Below the pieces are notes generated by a model, which saw only the letters and a program-made list of their open reading frames with translations, did not search any database and was not told the DNA's origin. From Breviolum minutum Mf 1.05b.01 (Eukaryota > Sar > Dinophyceae > Suessiales > Symbiodiniaceae): a stretch of DNA of 64,000 nucleotides. The position numbers and the translations under genes were made by a program. Below, piece by piece: positions 55,466 to 64,000 of this stretch. The stretch is from the NCBI GenBank assembly GCA_000507305.1, contig DF240445.1:54463-118462 (forward strand). Reading direction: 5' to 3'. The number at the start of each line of letters is the position of its first letter. Positions within the stretch are counted from its first letter, which is position 1.

Positions 55466-55966
55466 GTTGGGGTCACCCAGTTCACTTGTGATATGCATGG
55501 ATGCCTTGTAGTGTTCGCTATGAGTCAATGATTTCACTGTAGTTCATTTTTCCTGCAGTTCAAGTGATTCAAATGCGTCCTTATGTTGAGAAGTGGGAAA
55601 CAAAAACCCATACTTTACCTGGAGAAACAGGTACATATCCAATCAGCGTGAATCAAGATGTTACACCTAAGACAACAACATGACACCTTGCATCTTGTAA
55701 TAATCAGATACCCCGCAAGGAATAAATGGGGTTGATGTGGGGATTTGAACTCCTCCACTTTTGAGACGTGTTAGTTCCATATAATTATGTCCCTTTTATG
55801 ATATGTAAGTATGCATGATTATCAATGACAAGTACCATGTTCTTGATTTGAATTTACCTGCGTGATTTGCTGGTCCCGTTCCGGATGGTTTGCCTGATTG
55901 ATGGCACTCGTTCCACGTTTGACGAAAACAGCTTCAGGAGAGTTGCTGGACAGTTGTTGTTGCAAG

Positions 55967-56022
55967 GCAAAACCTCGACAGCCGTTGTTGTTCGACAGCT
56001 TCCCTGAGCGGTGCGTGTTGTG
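55967..56022 (+). CDS. Candidate exon downstream of GT27 core
   Basis: TTGTTGCAAG opens AKPRQPLLFDSFPERCVL to a GTGAGC donor. Its link to the GT27 gene is unproven. Confidence 0.35.
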
Positions 56023-56418
56023 GTGAGCAAAGGTGCAAGTTGGATGACTAGTAGCTAAATGAGCAACAGCTGAATGAGCAAGAGCTTAGGAGTTGAGTTT
56101 ATCAGGGAGGTTATGGATGTTTGGTGTCTCCCTGGCTGTCTCTTACAAGGAATCATAGGTGGATAGCCAAACTTGACAGCCACAACACTGCCATGCCACT
56201 GTCAGCGACAGCCTCCTTGAAATCCTACAGTGCCCCCAGATTTTGTTGGTGGTACCCTGGATTCTTGAGCATGTCATGCCTTGATGTGGTTGCTAGTTGC
56301 AAGTCGTTCCGAAGGTGTGCGGCATTCTAGCCTGGTGTGTGTTGATTGAATCAATTTAATGTATGATCACCTGAAGTTGTTGTTATAGTTGAACACTGAA
56401 GGCAGGGTCTATTGGCAG

Positions 56419-56446
56419 GTAGGCCACTTGTGTTTTTGGATGTCAG
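56419..56446 (+). CDS. Candidate GT27 exon (VGH)
   Basis: TCTATTGGCAG, then VGHLCFWMS and G|GTGTGA. GT27 enzymes carry RVGH(L/V)F just after AWQCGG, so this may be the next core exon, although the exon between it and 55465 was not found. Confidence 0.35.
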
Positions 56447-56575
56447 GTGTGAAAGTTCTTACACAGTTTCCGCCATGGGTTACCTCACACCTCGAGGTGT
56501 TCCCTTCAAGCCACAGGTATTGCCATCAATTCTGCAAGATGGCCCCATGCCTTGTCGTTGTTGAACCAATTGCAG

Positions 56576-56610
56576 GAGCACCAGCCAAAATCTCCCCCAA
56601 ACCCCAGCAG
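56576..56610 (+). CDS. Short Pro-rich candidate exon
   Basis: CCAATTGCAG, then EHQPKSPPNPS to AG|GTCGGA. Confidence 0.35.
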
Positions 56611-56692
56611 GTCGGATTTGGCTAGGCATGGTGCAATAAAGTCGTAACTATACCCAAAAGTACTCCAAAAGTTCCAAAAAGGTTTTTTCAAG

Positions 56693-56725
56693 AAGAAGAA
56701 TCTCCGGGTTTTGAGGAAGTTGGAG
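56693..56725 (+). CDS. Coiled-coil gene exon 1 of 3
   Basis: GGTTTTTTCAAG, then KKNLRVLRKLE and a GTTACT donor, phase 0 at both ends and continuous with the next helix. Confidence 0.55.
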
Positions 56726-56790
56726 GTTACTAGTGCTGTGATTCAGGAGGAAATTTAAGGGAACACCAAGTGACCTAACCTCCACGGCAG

Positions 56791-56842
56791 GAGGAACGAC
56801 TGGAAGCTGATTTGATCGCTCAGACTGCTCAGATCAACTCTT
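56791..56842 (+). CDS. Coiled-coil gene exon 2 of 3
   Basis: CTCCACGGCAG, then EERLEADLIAQTAQINS to T|GTGGTG. Joined to the previous exon it forms a regular heptad helix (LRVLRKLEEERLEADL). Confidence 0.6.
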
Positions 56843-57123
56843 GTGGTGACTCAGCTTTTTTTTATGAAACGAGAAGTGAGGGTTCATGCCATGTTTTTTT
56901 TTGGATGCTTGTCATGACTTGGAAGCTTTACATTCCTGATGTTTACTGTTTACATGTAAGATGTTTTTGGAGTTCTGATTTAACTTATCTTCCAACACGA
57001 TATTTTCTCGTATTCTCTCCCTGGTAGTTTCTTTTGTTTTATACATGCGGTTGAATTATATATATATATACAGATGTGCCATCTGTTTGTTTTTTGGTTT
57101 CCATAATTCATGGCTTCAAAAAG

Positions 57124-57224
57124 GGATCATGTTATTCCAAAGTGATCTGAAAGTGTTGCAGCAACTTGTGGGCTCTATGAATCAAATCCTTCAGGTAGAT
57201 ACCAATTACACCCGACTTGCATAG
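57124..57224 (+). CDS. Coiled-coil gene terminal exon
   Basis: GGCTTCAAAAAG supplies two bases completing the codon from 56842. IMLFQSDLKVLQQLVGSMNQ then ILQVDTNYTRLA and TAG. The helical pattern continues to the end. It may be a small coiled-coil protein or the C-terminus of a larger gene. Confidence 0.55.
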
Positions 57225-57540
57225 GCCATATCCATACTGCTTCCTGCTTGTGATGCTTAGCATTTTTTGGGTGCCTAGAAATGTTTAGGTGAGACAATTA
57301 CTGTAATTAGTTGCCAGAGGTGTTTTTGTTTCCCAATGTTTTTGGTTGGGGGGTAATGGATTCTTTTTTGGTTGGAACCTTTCCCTCTATATGGGGCCTT
57401 GGTTTACGATAGTATACATATATATATGCGCAGACCAGTTGTTGACATCCCATAGATACACTCCTGCAGTTGTTACATATTTACATGTTATCACCCCGAT
57501 ACTGGCTTCAAGAAGTATTCATGGCATGGCTGGCATGCAG

Positions 57541-57705
57541 GTTGCCCCTGACCTGATCAAAAGCTTTTTGAACGTGTCGGTTCGTGTTGATGTTGGGCTC
57601 GTGTCAAAAGAGACCTTGCCCTGTAGAACAACAACCATGTTTGAACAGTCCAAGTCTCATTGTTCAACCAACAGCTGGTTTGTAGTTCCTACACCAAGTC
57701 CTTGA
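57541..57705 (+). CDS. Candidate terminal exon
   Basis: GCTGGCATGCAG opens 54 phase-0 codons and a TGA: VAPDLIKSFLNVSVRVDVGL, VSKETLPCRTTTMFEQSKSH onward. Confidence 0.45.
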   Translation, partial: VAPDLIKSFLNVSVRVDVGLVSKETLPCRTTTMFEQSKSHCSTNSWFVVPTPSP

Positions 57706-58132
57706 ACAGATCCAGTACATTAATTCACTGGCTACAAACGAGAACTACATGAATGACATACAACACCAAGCGCTGCATCAATGCGTTGTCAGGAAGAGGA
57801 TTGGCGTGGCGCCATGCCACCCTGATGTTGCTTGATTAAAGGGCCGAAGGGCATTTGGAGCTTGGCAAATGGTCATCAAACCATTCCAATAAAACAACAA
57901 AAAATGCAGGAACTCACCAAGCAGTTAGGGGTATTTTGGACACATTTGAGGTTGGTGTATTCTTGAATTTAAACATACATGCATCAAATACAAAAGCACC
58001 AGTGCTTTTTGTGCAATGAGCATCCGCTTCTGTGGTCAAGAGCAGGAGTTGATGGATGTTTTTTTTTGCAATGCATGACCTGCCCATTGACCTGCATTTT
58101 TGTTGTGACGTCGCGTGATGTCACCCCAAAAG

Positions 58133-58206
58133 GTCGCTCAGCAAGGGAATGCCACCCAACATTGGCCGCTGGCCTTATGACAGGTTTTTCGGAGTGGCTG
58201 AAATGA
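58133..58206 (+). CDS. Candidate terminal exon
   Basis: ACCCCAAAAG opens RSARECHPTLAAGLMTGFSE, WLK and TGA. The minus strand is also open here. Confidence 0.4.
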
Positions 58207-58489
58207 GATGATGATATAATTACATACACACTACCACATATTTTATGTACCAGCAGAACACTCTGTCAGGGCAATGTCCCCAAACTCAGTAGTCTTCCAA
58301 CCCTTACCTGGGGGGATGTTCATAGTTTCTGTAGGGAGGGTGTAACAGATGTAGGAGTATTATCCTGGATACACTCAATATTTTCATATTTCAATCTCGA
58401 GATAATTTCCTTATTAGGGATTGTCTATCTCCATATTCATTTAGATGCTTGTAGATAGTTACTATTTGCTACCCCATGAGTCCAAATAG

Positions 58490-58593
58490 CTGGCACTGAG
58501 GCTACACAGTTGTGATGCTGATGTCATTGCCTTCAACGCAGCTCTCAATGCTTGTGTGGCCAGAGAGTGGCGCCAGGCCTTGTTTCATACTTG
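58490..58593 (+). CDS. PPR exon 1
   Basis: TCCAAATAG, then LALRLHSCDADVIAFNAALN then ACVAREWRQALFHT to TG|GTGATT. DVIAFNAALNACVAREWRQAL is a full PPR helix pair. Confidence 0.75.
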
Positions 58594-61500
58594 GTGATTA
58601 GATAAAGGTTTGAGCCGAGATCAATGATTAGATGTAAGCATATAATGTATTTTAATGTATTTTGTATATACTTTTTATATTTGTATATACAGTAGATCTT
58701 TATTATTTGTATGCAACGGACAGGAAAGGTTCAGTTCTGCAGGAAGCCCATTTCGTGCTAACCACCAACTGAAAACCCAGAGTTTGGGCGGTTTACGTGG
58801 AGGAAAGTTAATTGGTGAATCTTTGTAACATAACGCCATAAGTTGTGTTTTGCTTTCTAGAATGAAGAGGTCACTCTATGTTATTTTTTAAGATTATATT
58901 TTGATATACATATTGCAAGCTATATACATTTTGAATGCAAAAGTCAACGAGGTATGATGTGTGCGGGCGGAGGAATCACAAGTTGAACATGATTATATTT
59001 CCAGTTTGGGGAGTGCTGTACGTGGGCAACTCATCAAACAACTTTGGCTTTGAGAACATTTTCAGCAACCTATCTACAATGATGAACAACGTTTTCATCA
59101 ATCTTTTGGCAAATCATTGCTTGGATCTGGGACTCACACCGTTGCATTTGTTGCCCCCTTTTGGTAGGCAGAGCATTTACTTCAACAGGAACATTGGCAA
59201 TCAGTGGGTGGGTGGACGGGTGACCATGCAGTTGGGTCGAGGATTTCTACCAATGATACCCCCCAAGACTAACATAGCCGCTGAAACATGGTGTTTGGAA
59301 TAAGACTACTTACTGTCCTTAGTCCTTTTAGACTAGTCATGTTTCGGGCTAGTTTAACTTTGAGGGTGTAATGCAGCACAGGCACTTCATTGGAGGTACT
59401 GTACACATGATTTTACATATGATATACTTTTATATCTTATGTTATAATCATGATAATTGTATGTGTACACATATGAGAGTTGAGCAAAAGGTCCTTGAAA
59501 GGGGTTTCCTTTGCGTAAGCCTTTCGGTACGTAATTAGCAGTCTCGGCTAAAGTNATCAGACGCCTGGAACAATTTGAGGATATCACACATCCACGTTTT
59601 TCTTAAAAATCTTCGCCAACATGTACCGCGAAAGAAAAACATGGAGTTCGCGAAAGTTCGGCGAAAGAAATTTTTTTTTGGCGAAGATGGCGTTTTCCAG
59701 ATGAAAGAATTTAGAACAACCCTCATATATATATATATATCTATGTAAACATATTTGTCCATTTCTTTGTGATTGAGCTTCTATCTTCGTTGAGTCCACT
59801 GTGTAAGCGTGTTGAAATCTTGAGCATCCTGGTCTTAAACAAATGTTTTTCTTCTCAAGGAGGTACCGGATGCTGGAGGGAAAACAGGGCAAACTGTTTG
59901 TTCAGGAATTTGTTGTTTTGACATTTGTGGTGAAACCTTCATCTCCACAAAAGCACCAGGGGATCGCTGTATGAAACAGTGGTCCAAAAAATATTCTCAT
60001 ATAAATACACACACCCTGAAACTAACATCGCCCCTGAATATAAGCCATCCCAAAGGAACATTTATCTTTCATCCATTGAACCATCCATTTTCTGATGCTA
60101 CGTTAGTTTCAGGGAGGGTCTTTTTGTTTTGCTATTTTACACCACCAAGACAGTGATTGCTCACAACTTTCTTCCCCATCATTTTGGGGCAGGAATCCCA
60201 TTTTGTTTTTTTGGTGCTGGGTTTTTCTTCTAAAACGGAGTCTCCCCACCTTCTTCTCGTTGCTTTTTGTTCTCCGACACAGGAGATGGCATCACTACAA
60301 CCAGACGTAGTCTCCAGCAATTCTGTCATCAATGCTATGGCAAAGAGTAGTCAATGGCAACGTGCGGTGCAAACAAATAGATATGGAGAGGCGGGGTTGT
60401 TGTTTGTGGGAGATGGAGTGGTGACCAAAACATTCAGGAAGGAATGCATTGAGGTGAATTTCATCCTAGAGGATGTAGTGGTTAATCTAAACTGCGAACT
60501 TTTTAACAACAATGGCTGCGGATCGATGTGCTGAGGGATACAAGTGAGTATCATGGCAGGACACTATTACCCACTGCTGCTCCATAAGTGCTTTGGAGAA
60601 AGCTTCGGAATGGCAATTAGCTGCCCAGTCCTTGCGGATGGCAGCGTTTTGGCCAACAAAGCAGACAGTCCTTGCATACAATGCTAGTATTTTGACGTAA
60701 GTTTTATGCTGCAGAAGGGTGGAGTTGCAGAATAGGGTGGTGTTGCAATGATTGTGAGGGAAGGGATCCGAGAATTCTGAAGTTTCTTTTGTTTTGTGAT
60801 GTTCCTATGGTTTTTTGCTTGATCATGATGATGAACAATAATTAGTAGAAATAAGGTGATGGTGACATTGGTTAGCCAGTATAAAGCATGTTGTGGTGTT
60901 TGATGATAGTGATCAAATTGCTTGATGGACGCAGATAAGAAGGAATATTACGCTGTAAATGATCCGCACCAGGTGAGAAGCCATGTGGCAATGCATCCTT
61001 GCTTCAGACTTTCCTGACTACACGTAGTAAAAACCCATGTCAAATGTCATGCATGCGAGTATTCCTAAAAGAATGGACTGCAATCACCTTGCTGTTTCAT
61101 TTGTCACTTTGTTCACCTAACATTTCCACACATTCTTCCAGTCAGAGGGGTGTGTCTCAAAATTAGGGACGAGGAAAAAAAAACGAATTGATTTTCCGTT
61201 AGTAGGAATCCAATGGTTCTGTTGTGAGTCCAACTTTGAAACACCCTGAGTCATGGCTTGAAGTTGAGCACTTGAAGTTCAGCCTTCTCAACATGGATCC
61301 AGGCATCAGTGCCTATGAGAAAGCAAGCCAATGGGACCATACTCTGGTGCTACTGGATGATATGAAGGAGTGGCCGCAACAAAGCTCTACTTGTGAGAGA
61401 AACTATAGAAAGACTCAAATTGTAGATACTCTTACTGATATGATGGATGTGGAGGATAAAATGTGTCCCTTCAAAATGACCGTTTTATATTGGTGGTATC

Positions 61501-63354
61501 ATAATCTGAGTGTTTTAGGATGACTTTACACTCTCGCCATATTCTTGATGTTACAAAATCCTACATTTCTTAGATGCGTTGAATGCCCAACTCGACCTTA
61601 GAGGCAGCTTCCCACAGGGGCGTGGGTCCAGATCTCATTACCTTCAACGCCACCATCAGTGACTCACTGGAAAGTAGAAAATCATGGAGGTTTTTTTCAC
61701 TTGGGAGGTTTGCTTGACATTGGTGATTGGTATCACATTTGGAAGGCCAAGCCTAGTATTGGAATTCCCTTGGTGGATTATTACTTTGGGCTTTGCCATT
61801 AGCATTCCGAACCCAACCCAAGTCACTAATTTTCAGGTGGCTGAGCATGTTTGATTAAAGATTATTAAAGTATGTGATCGGCCATAGTTGTCATCAGTGC
61901 CTGAGGATGTCCATGCAAATGGGTGGATATCAAAATGTCTGGTTTCCCTTCATCTTCTCACACACACATACCATACCTTAAGTGACCCTACAGAGCCAAA
62001 CATCATCTCCAACTTTTAAAACACCAATAGGCTAACTAGATTGAAACAGATAATAACATGATAACACTGATGATAACATGTTTCTTCTTCAAATGATGGT
62101 AAGACAACACGCGGCATCTGGAACTTTTCCCATCAACATATGCTATACAGATAGGCAAATAAGAGACATGAAGAAGGACAAGTTCTTATGTCATCTTTGT
62201 AACACCGAAACATATGATTGACCTCTGTATATGCTCTTATATACATTCCCTTTCAAATGGGACCGATCCCCAAAACACACACACACACATTGTAGACACC
62301 CTAGCCATTTCCAAGAGGCATCCTTTCAAAGGTTCGTGGGGATGATCTTACCATTGGTACCATGTACATCAATTTGTTTAGTATTTGAGCCTCCTGTCAC
62401 CCCTATAATCTCTCAAGGTGCCCAAAGAGCTGCATGGAGCAACGCTTTGAACTTATTGCATGGTTTACAACAGAAACGCTTCATTCCGCAGGCACCAGAG
62501 GGAACGGTGGGCTTAAAGGAAGGTATAGGAGGATACAAGAAATCATGGCCGGTAGCCATGTATGCGTACGAAGGGAGATGTATGTAATGTTGGGGGAAGT
62601 TGATTGGAGATACATACATGTCCTTTAGATTGAAACCAATAAAATAGATATAGTATTTTTATATNCATTCCGAACCCAACCCAAGTCACTAATTTTCAGG
62701 TGGCTGAGCATGTTTGATTAAAGATTATTAAAGTATGTGATCGGCCATAGTTGTCATCAGTGCCTGAGGATGTCCATGCAAATGGGTGGATATCAAAATG
62801 TCTGGTTTCCCTTCATCTTCTCACACACACATACCATACCTTAAGTGACCCTACAGAGCCAAACATCATCTCCAACTTTTAAAACACCAATAGGCTAACT
62901 AGATTGAAACAGATAATAACATGATAACACTGATGATAACATGTTTCTTCTTCAAATGATGGTAAGACAACACGCGGCATCTGGAACTTTTCCCATCAAC
63001 ATATGCTATACAGATAGGCAAATAAGAGACATGAAGAAGGACAAGTTCTTATGTCATCTTTGTAACACCGAAACATATGATTGACCTCTGTATATGCTCT
63101 TATATACATTCCCTTTCAAATGGGACCGATCCCCAAAACACACACACACACATTGTAGACACCCTAGCCATTTCCAAGAGGCATCCTTTCAAAGGTTCGT
63201 GGGGATGATCTTACCATTGGTACCATGTACATCAATTTGTTTAGTATTTGAGCCTCCTGTCACCCCTATAATCTCTCAAGGTGCCCAAAGAGCTGCATGG
63301 AGCAACGCTTTGAACTTATTGCATGGTTTACAACAGAAACGCTTCATTCCGCAG
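58490..63354 (+). CDS. Pentatricopeptide-repeat (PPR) protein gene, partial
   Basis: At least six exons carry PPR motifs of the dinoflagellate type (D-V-x-x-(F/Y)-N-A-x-I-x-A-x-x-K-x-x-x-W-x-x-A-L-x-L-L): 58490-58593, 60283-60366, 60560-60686, 61303-61367, 61604-61673 and 62418-62491. The last four are phase-linked. PPR proteins form helix-turn-helix arrays that bind single-stranded RNA, usually in plastids or mitochondria, for editing, splicing or stabilisation. The target peptide and both gene ends are not visible. Exons linking the first two to the rest are missing or unresolved. The last exon is repeated at 63281-63354 by the duplication described separately. Confidence 0.8.
59555..59555. 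other. Unresolved base (N)
   Basis: A single n interrupts the sequence. No overlap between its flanks was noticed, unlike the n at 62665. Confidence 0.9.
59575..59720. repeat. Segment with TTCGC/GCGAA internal repeats
   Basis: On the + strand short motifs CGCGAAAG, TTCGCGAAAGTTCGGCGAAAG and GGCGAAGATGGCG recur. Minus-strand frames stay open here (PSSPKKNFFRRTFANSMFFF). It does not resemble the surrounding introns and may be a fragment of a dispersed element. Confidence 0.4.
60014..60119. mobile_element. MITE, family M1, inside PPR gene
   Basis: CCCTGAAACTAACATCG at the left and GCTACGTTAGTTTCAGGGAGGG at the right delimit 106 bp. The interior differs from the other copies. Confidence 0.75.
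60283..60366 (+). CDS. PPR exon 2
   Basis: CTCCGACACAG, then EMASLQPDVVSSNSVINAMA then KSSQWQRA to GCG|GTGCAA, phase 0. QPDVVSSNSVINA is the start of a PPR repeat. The frame stays open to 60534, so a later donor is possible. Confidence 0.75.
60560..60686 (+). CDS. PPR exon 3
   Basis: ATCATGGCAG, then DTITHCCSISALEKASEWQL, AAQSLRMAAFWPTKQTVLAY, NA and A|GTATTT. The stronger GTAAGT at 60697 is open too, but GTATTT alone gives the correct phase and spacing to the next exon. Confidence 0.8.
61303..61367 (+). CDS. PPR exon 4 with probable GA donor
   Basis: CATGGATCCAG, then ISAYEKASQWDHTLVLLDDM, K. Using AAG|GAGTGG at 61368 as a GA donor gives LLDDMKAASHRGVGPDLITF with exact PPR spacing. The GT donors nearby (61393) add residues and break phase. 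Confidence 0.7.
61604..61673 (+). CDS. PPR exon 5
   Basis: GACCTTAGAG, then AASHRGVGPDLITFNATISD then SLE and A|GTAGAA. It is phase-linked to 62418. Confidence 0.75.
61803..62664. repeat. Left copy of 862-bp exact tandem duplication
   Basis: This stretch recurs at 62666-63527 with a single difference seen (A at 62641, C at 63504). The copies are separated only by the n at 62665. Confidence 0.95.
62418..62491 (+). CDS. PPR exon 6 (first copy)
   Basis: AATCTCTCAAG supplies two bases completing the codon from 61673. AQRAAWSNALNLLHGLQQKR then FIPQ. The end is CAG|GCACCA (GC donor) or G|GTATAG at 62523. Joined to exon 5 it reads ISDSLESAQRAAWSNALNLL, a perfect PPR helix. Confidence 0.75.
62665..62665. 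other. Unresolved base (N) at duplication junction
   Basis: The n sits exactly between two copies of the same 862 bp, as expected where two overlapping contigs were joined without merging. Confidence 0.9.
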
Positions 63355-63527
63355 GCACCAGAGGGAACGGTGGGCTTAAAGGAAGGTATAGGAGGATACA
63401 AGAAATCATGGCCGGTAGCCATGTATGCGTACGAAGGGAGATGTATGTAATGTTGGGGGAAGTTGATTGGAGATACATACATGTCCTTTAGATTGAAACC
63501 AATCAAATAGATATAGTATTTTTATAT
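62666..63527. repeat. Right copy of 862-bp duplication
   Basis: Identical to 61803-62664 apart from one base. Beyond 63527 the sequence continues into a new TA-rich tract. Confidence 0.95.
63281..63354 (+). CDS. PPR exon 6 (second copy)
   Basis: An exact repeat of 62418-62491. Two copies in series would not be in phase with each other, which argues that only one is genuine. Confidence 0.5.
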
Positions 63528-64000
63528 ACACATAATATATAACATATATAATATATATATATATATATGTTTATCATCATTGTCATGTGATAGGAATCAC
63601 AGCAGGTGAGACATGTTTCGCAAGCAGATGGCAAGTTGACATGGACCCGAGGACCCTAGGAATGATGGATCGATAAGCAGATTTGGTAAATGTTTGTGTT
63701 GATGGTAACAGCCTATACCATTTAAGGTATCTTTTCAATTAGATTACGCTACCAGAATGTTGCTTTGATGAAATGGCCACACATTTTTTTTTTGCAAACT
63801 TGAGGTTATCAGTTATTCTGCCACCACCAACTGCTCCTTGGCTGATGTTAATATGTTTTAGCGTTGGTCTAATAGTTTTGCAGTACAGGTGTTTTTATTT
63901 GACATGATTTTTGAATTGAACATGATTAACCTGATTGCAAGGAATCACCCTAGAATGTGAGCACATGGCGCAAACCTCTAAAGGTATGTGTAAATATATT
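63528..64000. other. Intronic or downstream sequence
   Basis: A (TA)n tract, then AT-rich sequence with no convincing exon. The PPR gene probably continues beyond the window, since the last repeat is incomplete. Confidence 0.5.

Noticed and set aside
58935..59303. 122-residue + strand open frame
   Set aside because: Its 3' part overlaps a degenerate M1-like MITE end and it has weak composition; judged intronic.
62231..62587. 118-residue frame starting with ATG, repeated at 63094
   Set aside because: Only its middle (62418 onward) is a real PPR exon; the upstream part lies in the intron and contains a CA microsatellite.
1..64000. CRISPR arrays, tRNA or rRNA genes, bacterial promoters
   Set aside because: No spaced direct-repeat array, cloverleaf or conserved rRNA segment was noticed, and the gene structure is eukaryotic. 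A dedicated tRNA/rRNA scan could not be run here.

Overview
This is eukaryotic nuclear DNA, most likely from a dinoflagellate (a Symbiodiniaceae-like genome would fit). It has no operons, no long open frames, no bacterial ribosome sites, and no rRNA, tRNA or CRISPR that I can see. Instead it holds many short exons (28-220 bp), richer in G+C than their surroundings, scattered in AT-rich introns full of (TA)n tracts, simple repeats and small inverted-repeat transposons. All exons I can support lie on the + strand. Two genes recognised by protein family need GC (and probably GA) 5' splice sites to keep frame and motif spacing, which is a known dinoflagellate trait. Exons were found by combining a 3' splice AG, a stop-free frame, coding-like composition, a 5' splice site and matching phase between neighbours. 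Single exons are therefore less certain than phase-linked chains.

Layout. 1-4031: exons of an unrecognised gene, with a phase-linked 3' end (3155-4031). 4032-8865: mostly non-coding, with a few isolated exons, a large microsatellite at about 7400-7651 and one MITE. 8866-20476: a long unrecognised gene whose 3' half is a nearly continuous phase-linked chain containing basic and coiled-coil segments and ending in a TAG at 20474-20476. 20951-23482: an unrecognised multi-exon gene. 23999-25741: small exons including a possible three-exon gene. 26798-28994: exons of a class I S-adenosylmethionine methyltransferase (motif I FVDLGCGHG). 29745-36738: many exons of unrecognised genes, one with a phase-linked 3' end at 34863-35439. 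38012-38059: one exon with a glycosyltransferase-27 N-terminal motif (FHNE). 39885-41198: phase-linked 3' end of an unrecognised gene. 42127-48861: further unrecognised exons.

49565-55465 is the best-resolved locus. Thirteen phase-consistent exons encode the catalytic core of a polypeptide N-acetylgalactosaminyltransferase-like enzyme (GT27 family), with VLLVDD, a DSH metal site, WLEPLL, GGLF and YGGE motifs. 56693-57224 encodes a short coiled-coil C-terminus. 58490 to the window end is a pentatricopeptide-repeat (PPR) gene, the class that typically acts on organelle RNA. It is interrupted by an exact 862-bp duplication across an N, which looks like an assembly join.

The window therefore reads as a head-to-tail series of unrelated, intron-rich nuclear genes rather than a functional cluster. 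The main points of interest are the GT27 gene with non-canonical splicing, a detached GT27 N-terminal exon 11.5 kb upstream, MITEs that supply or touch splice acceptors, and the PPR gene with a probable GA-AG intron.
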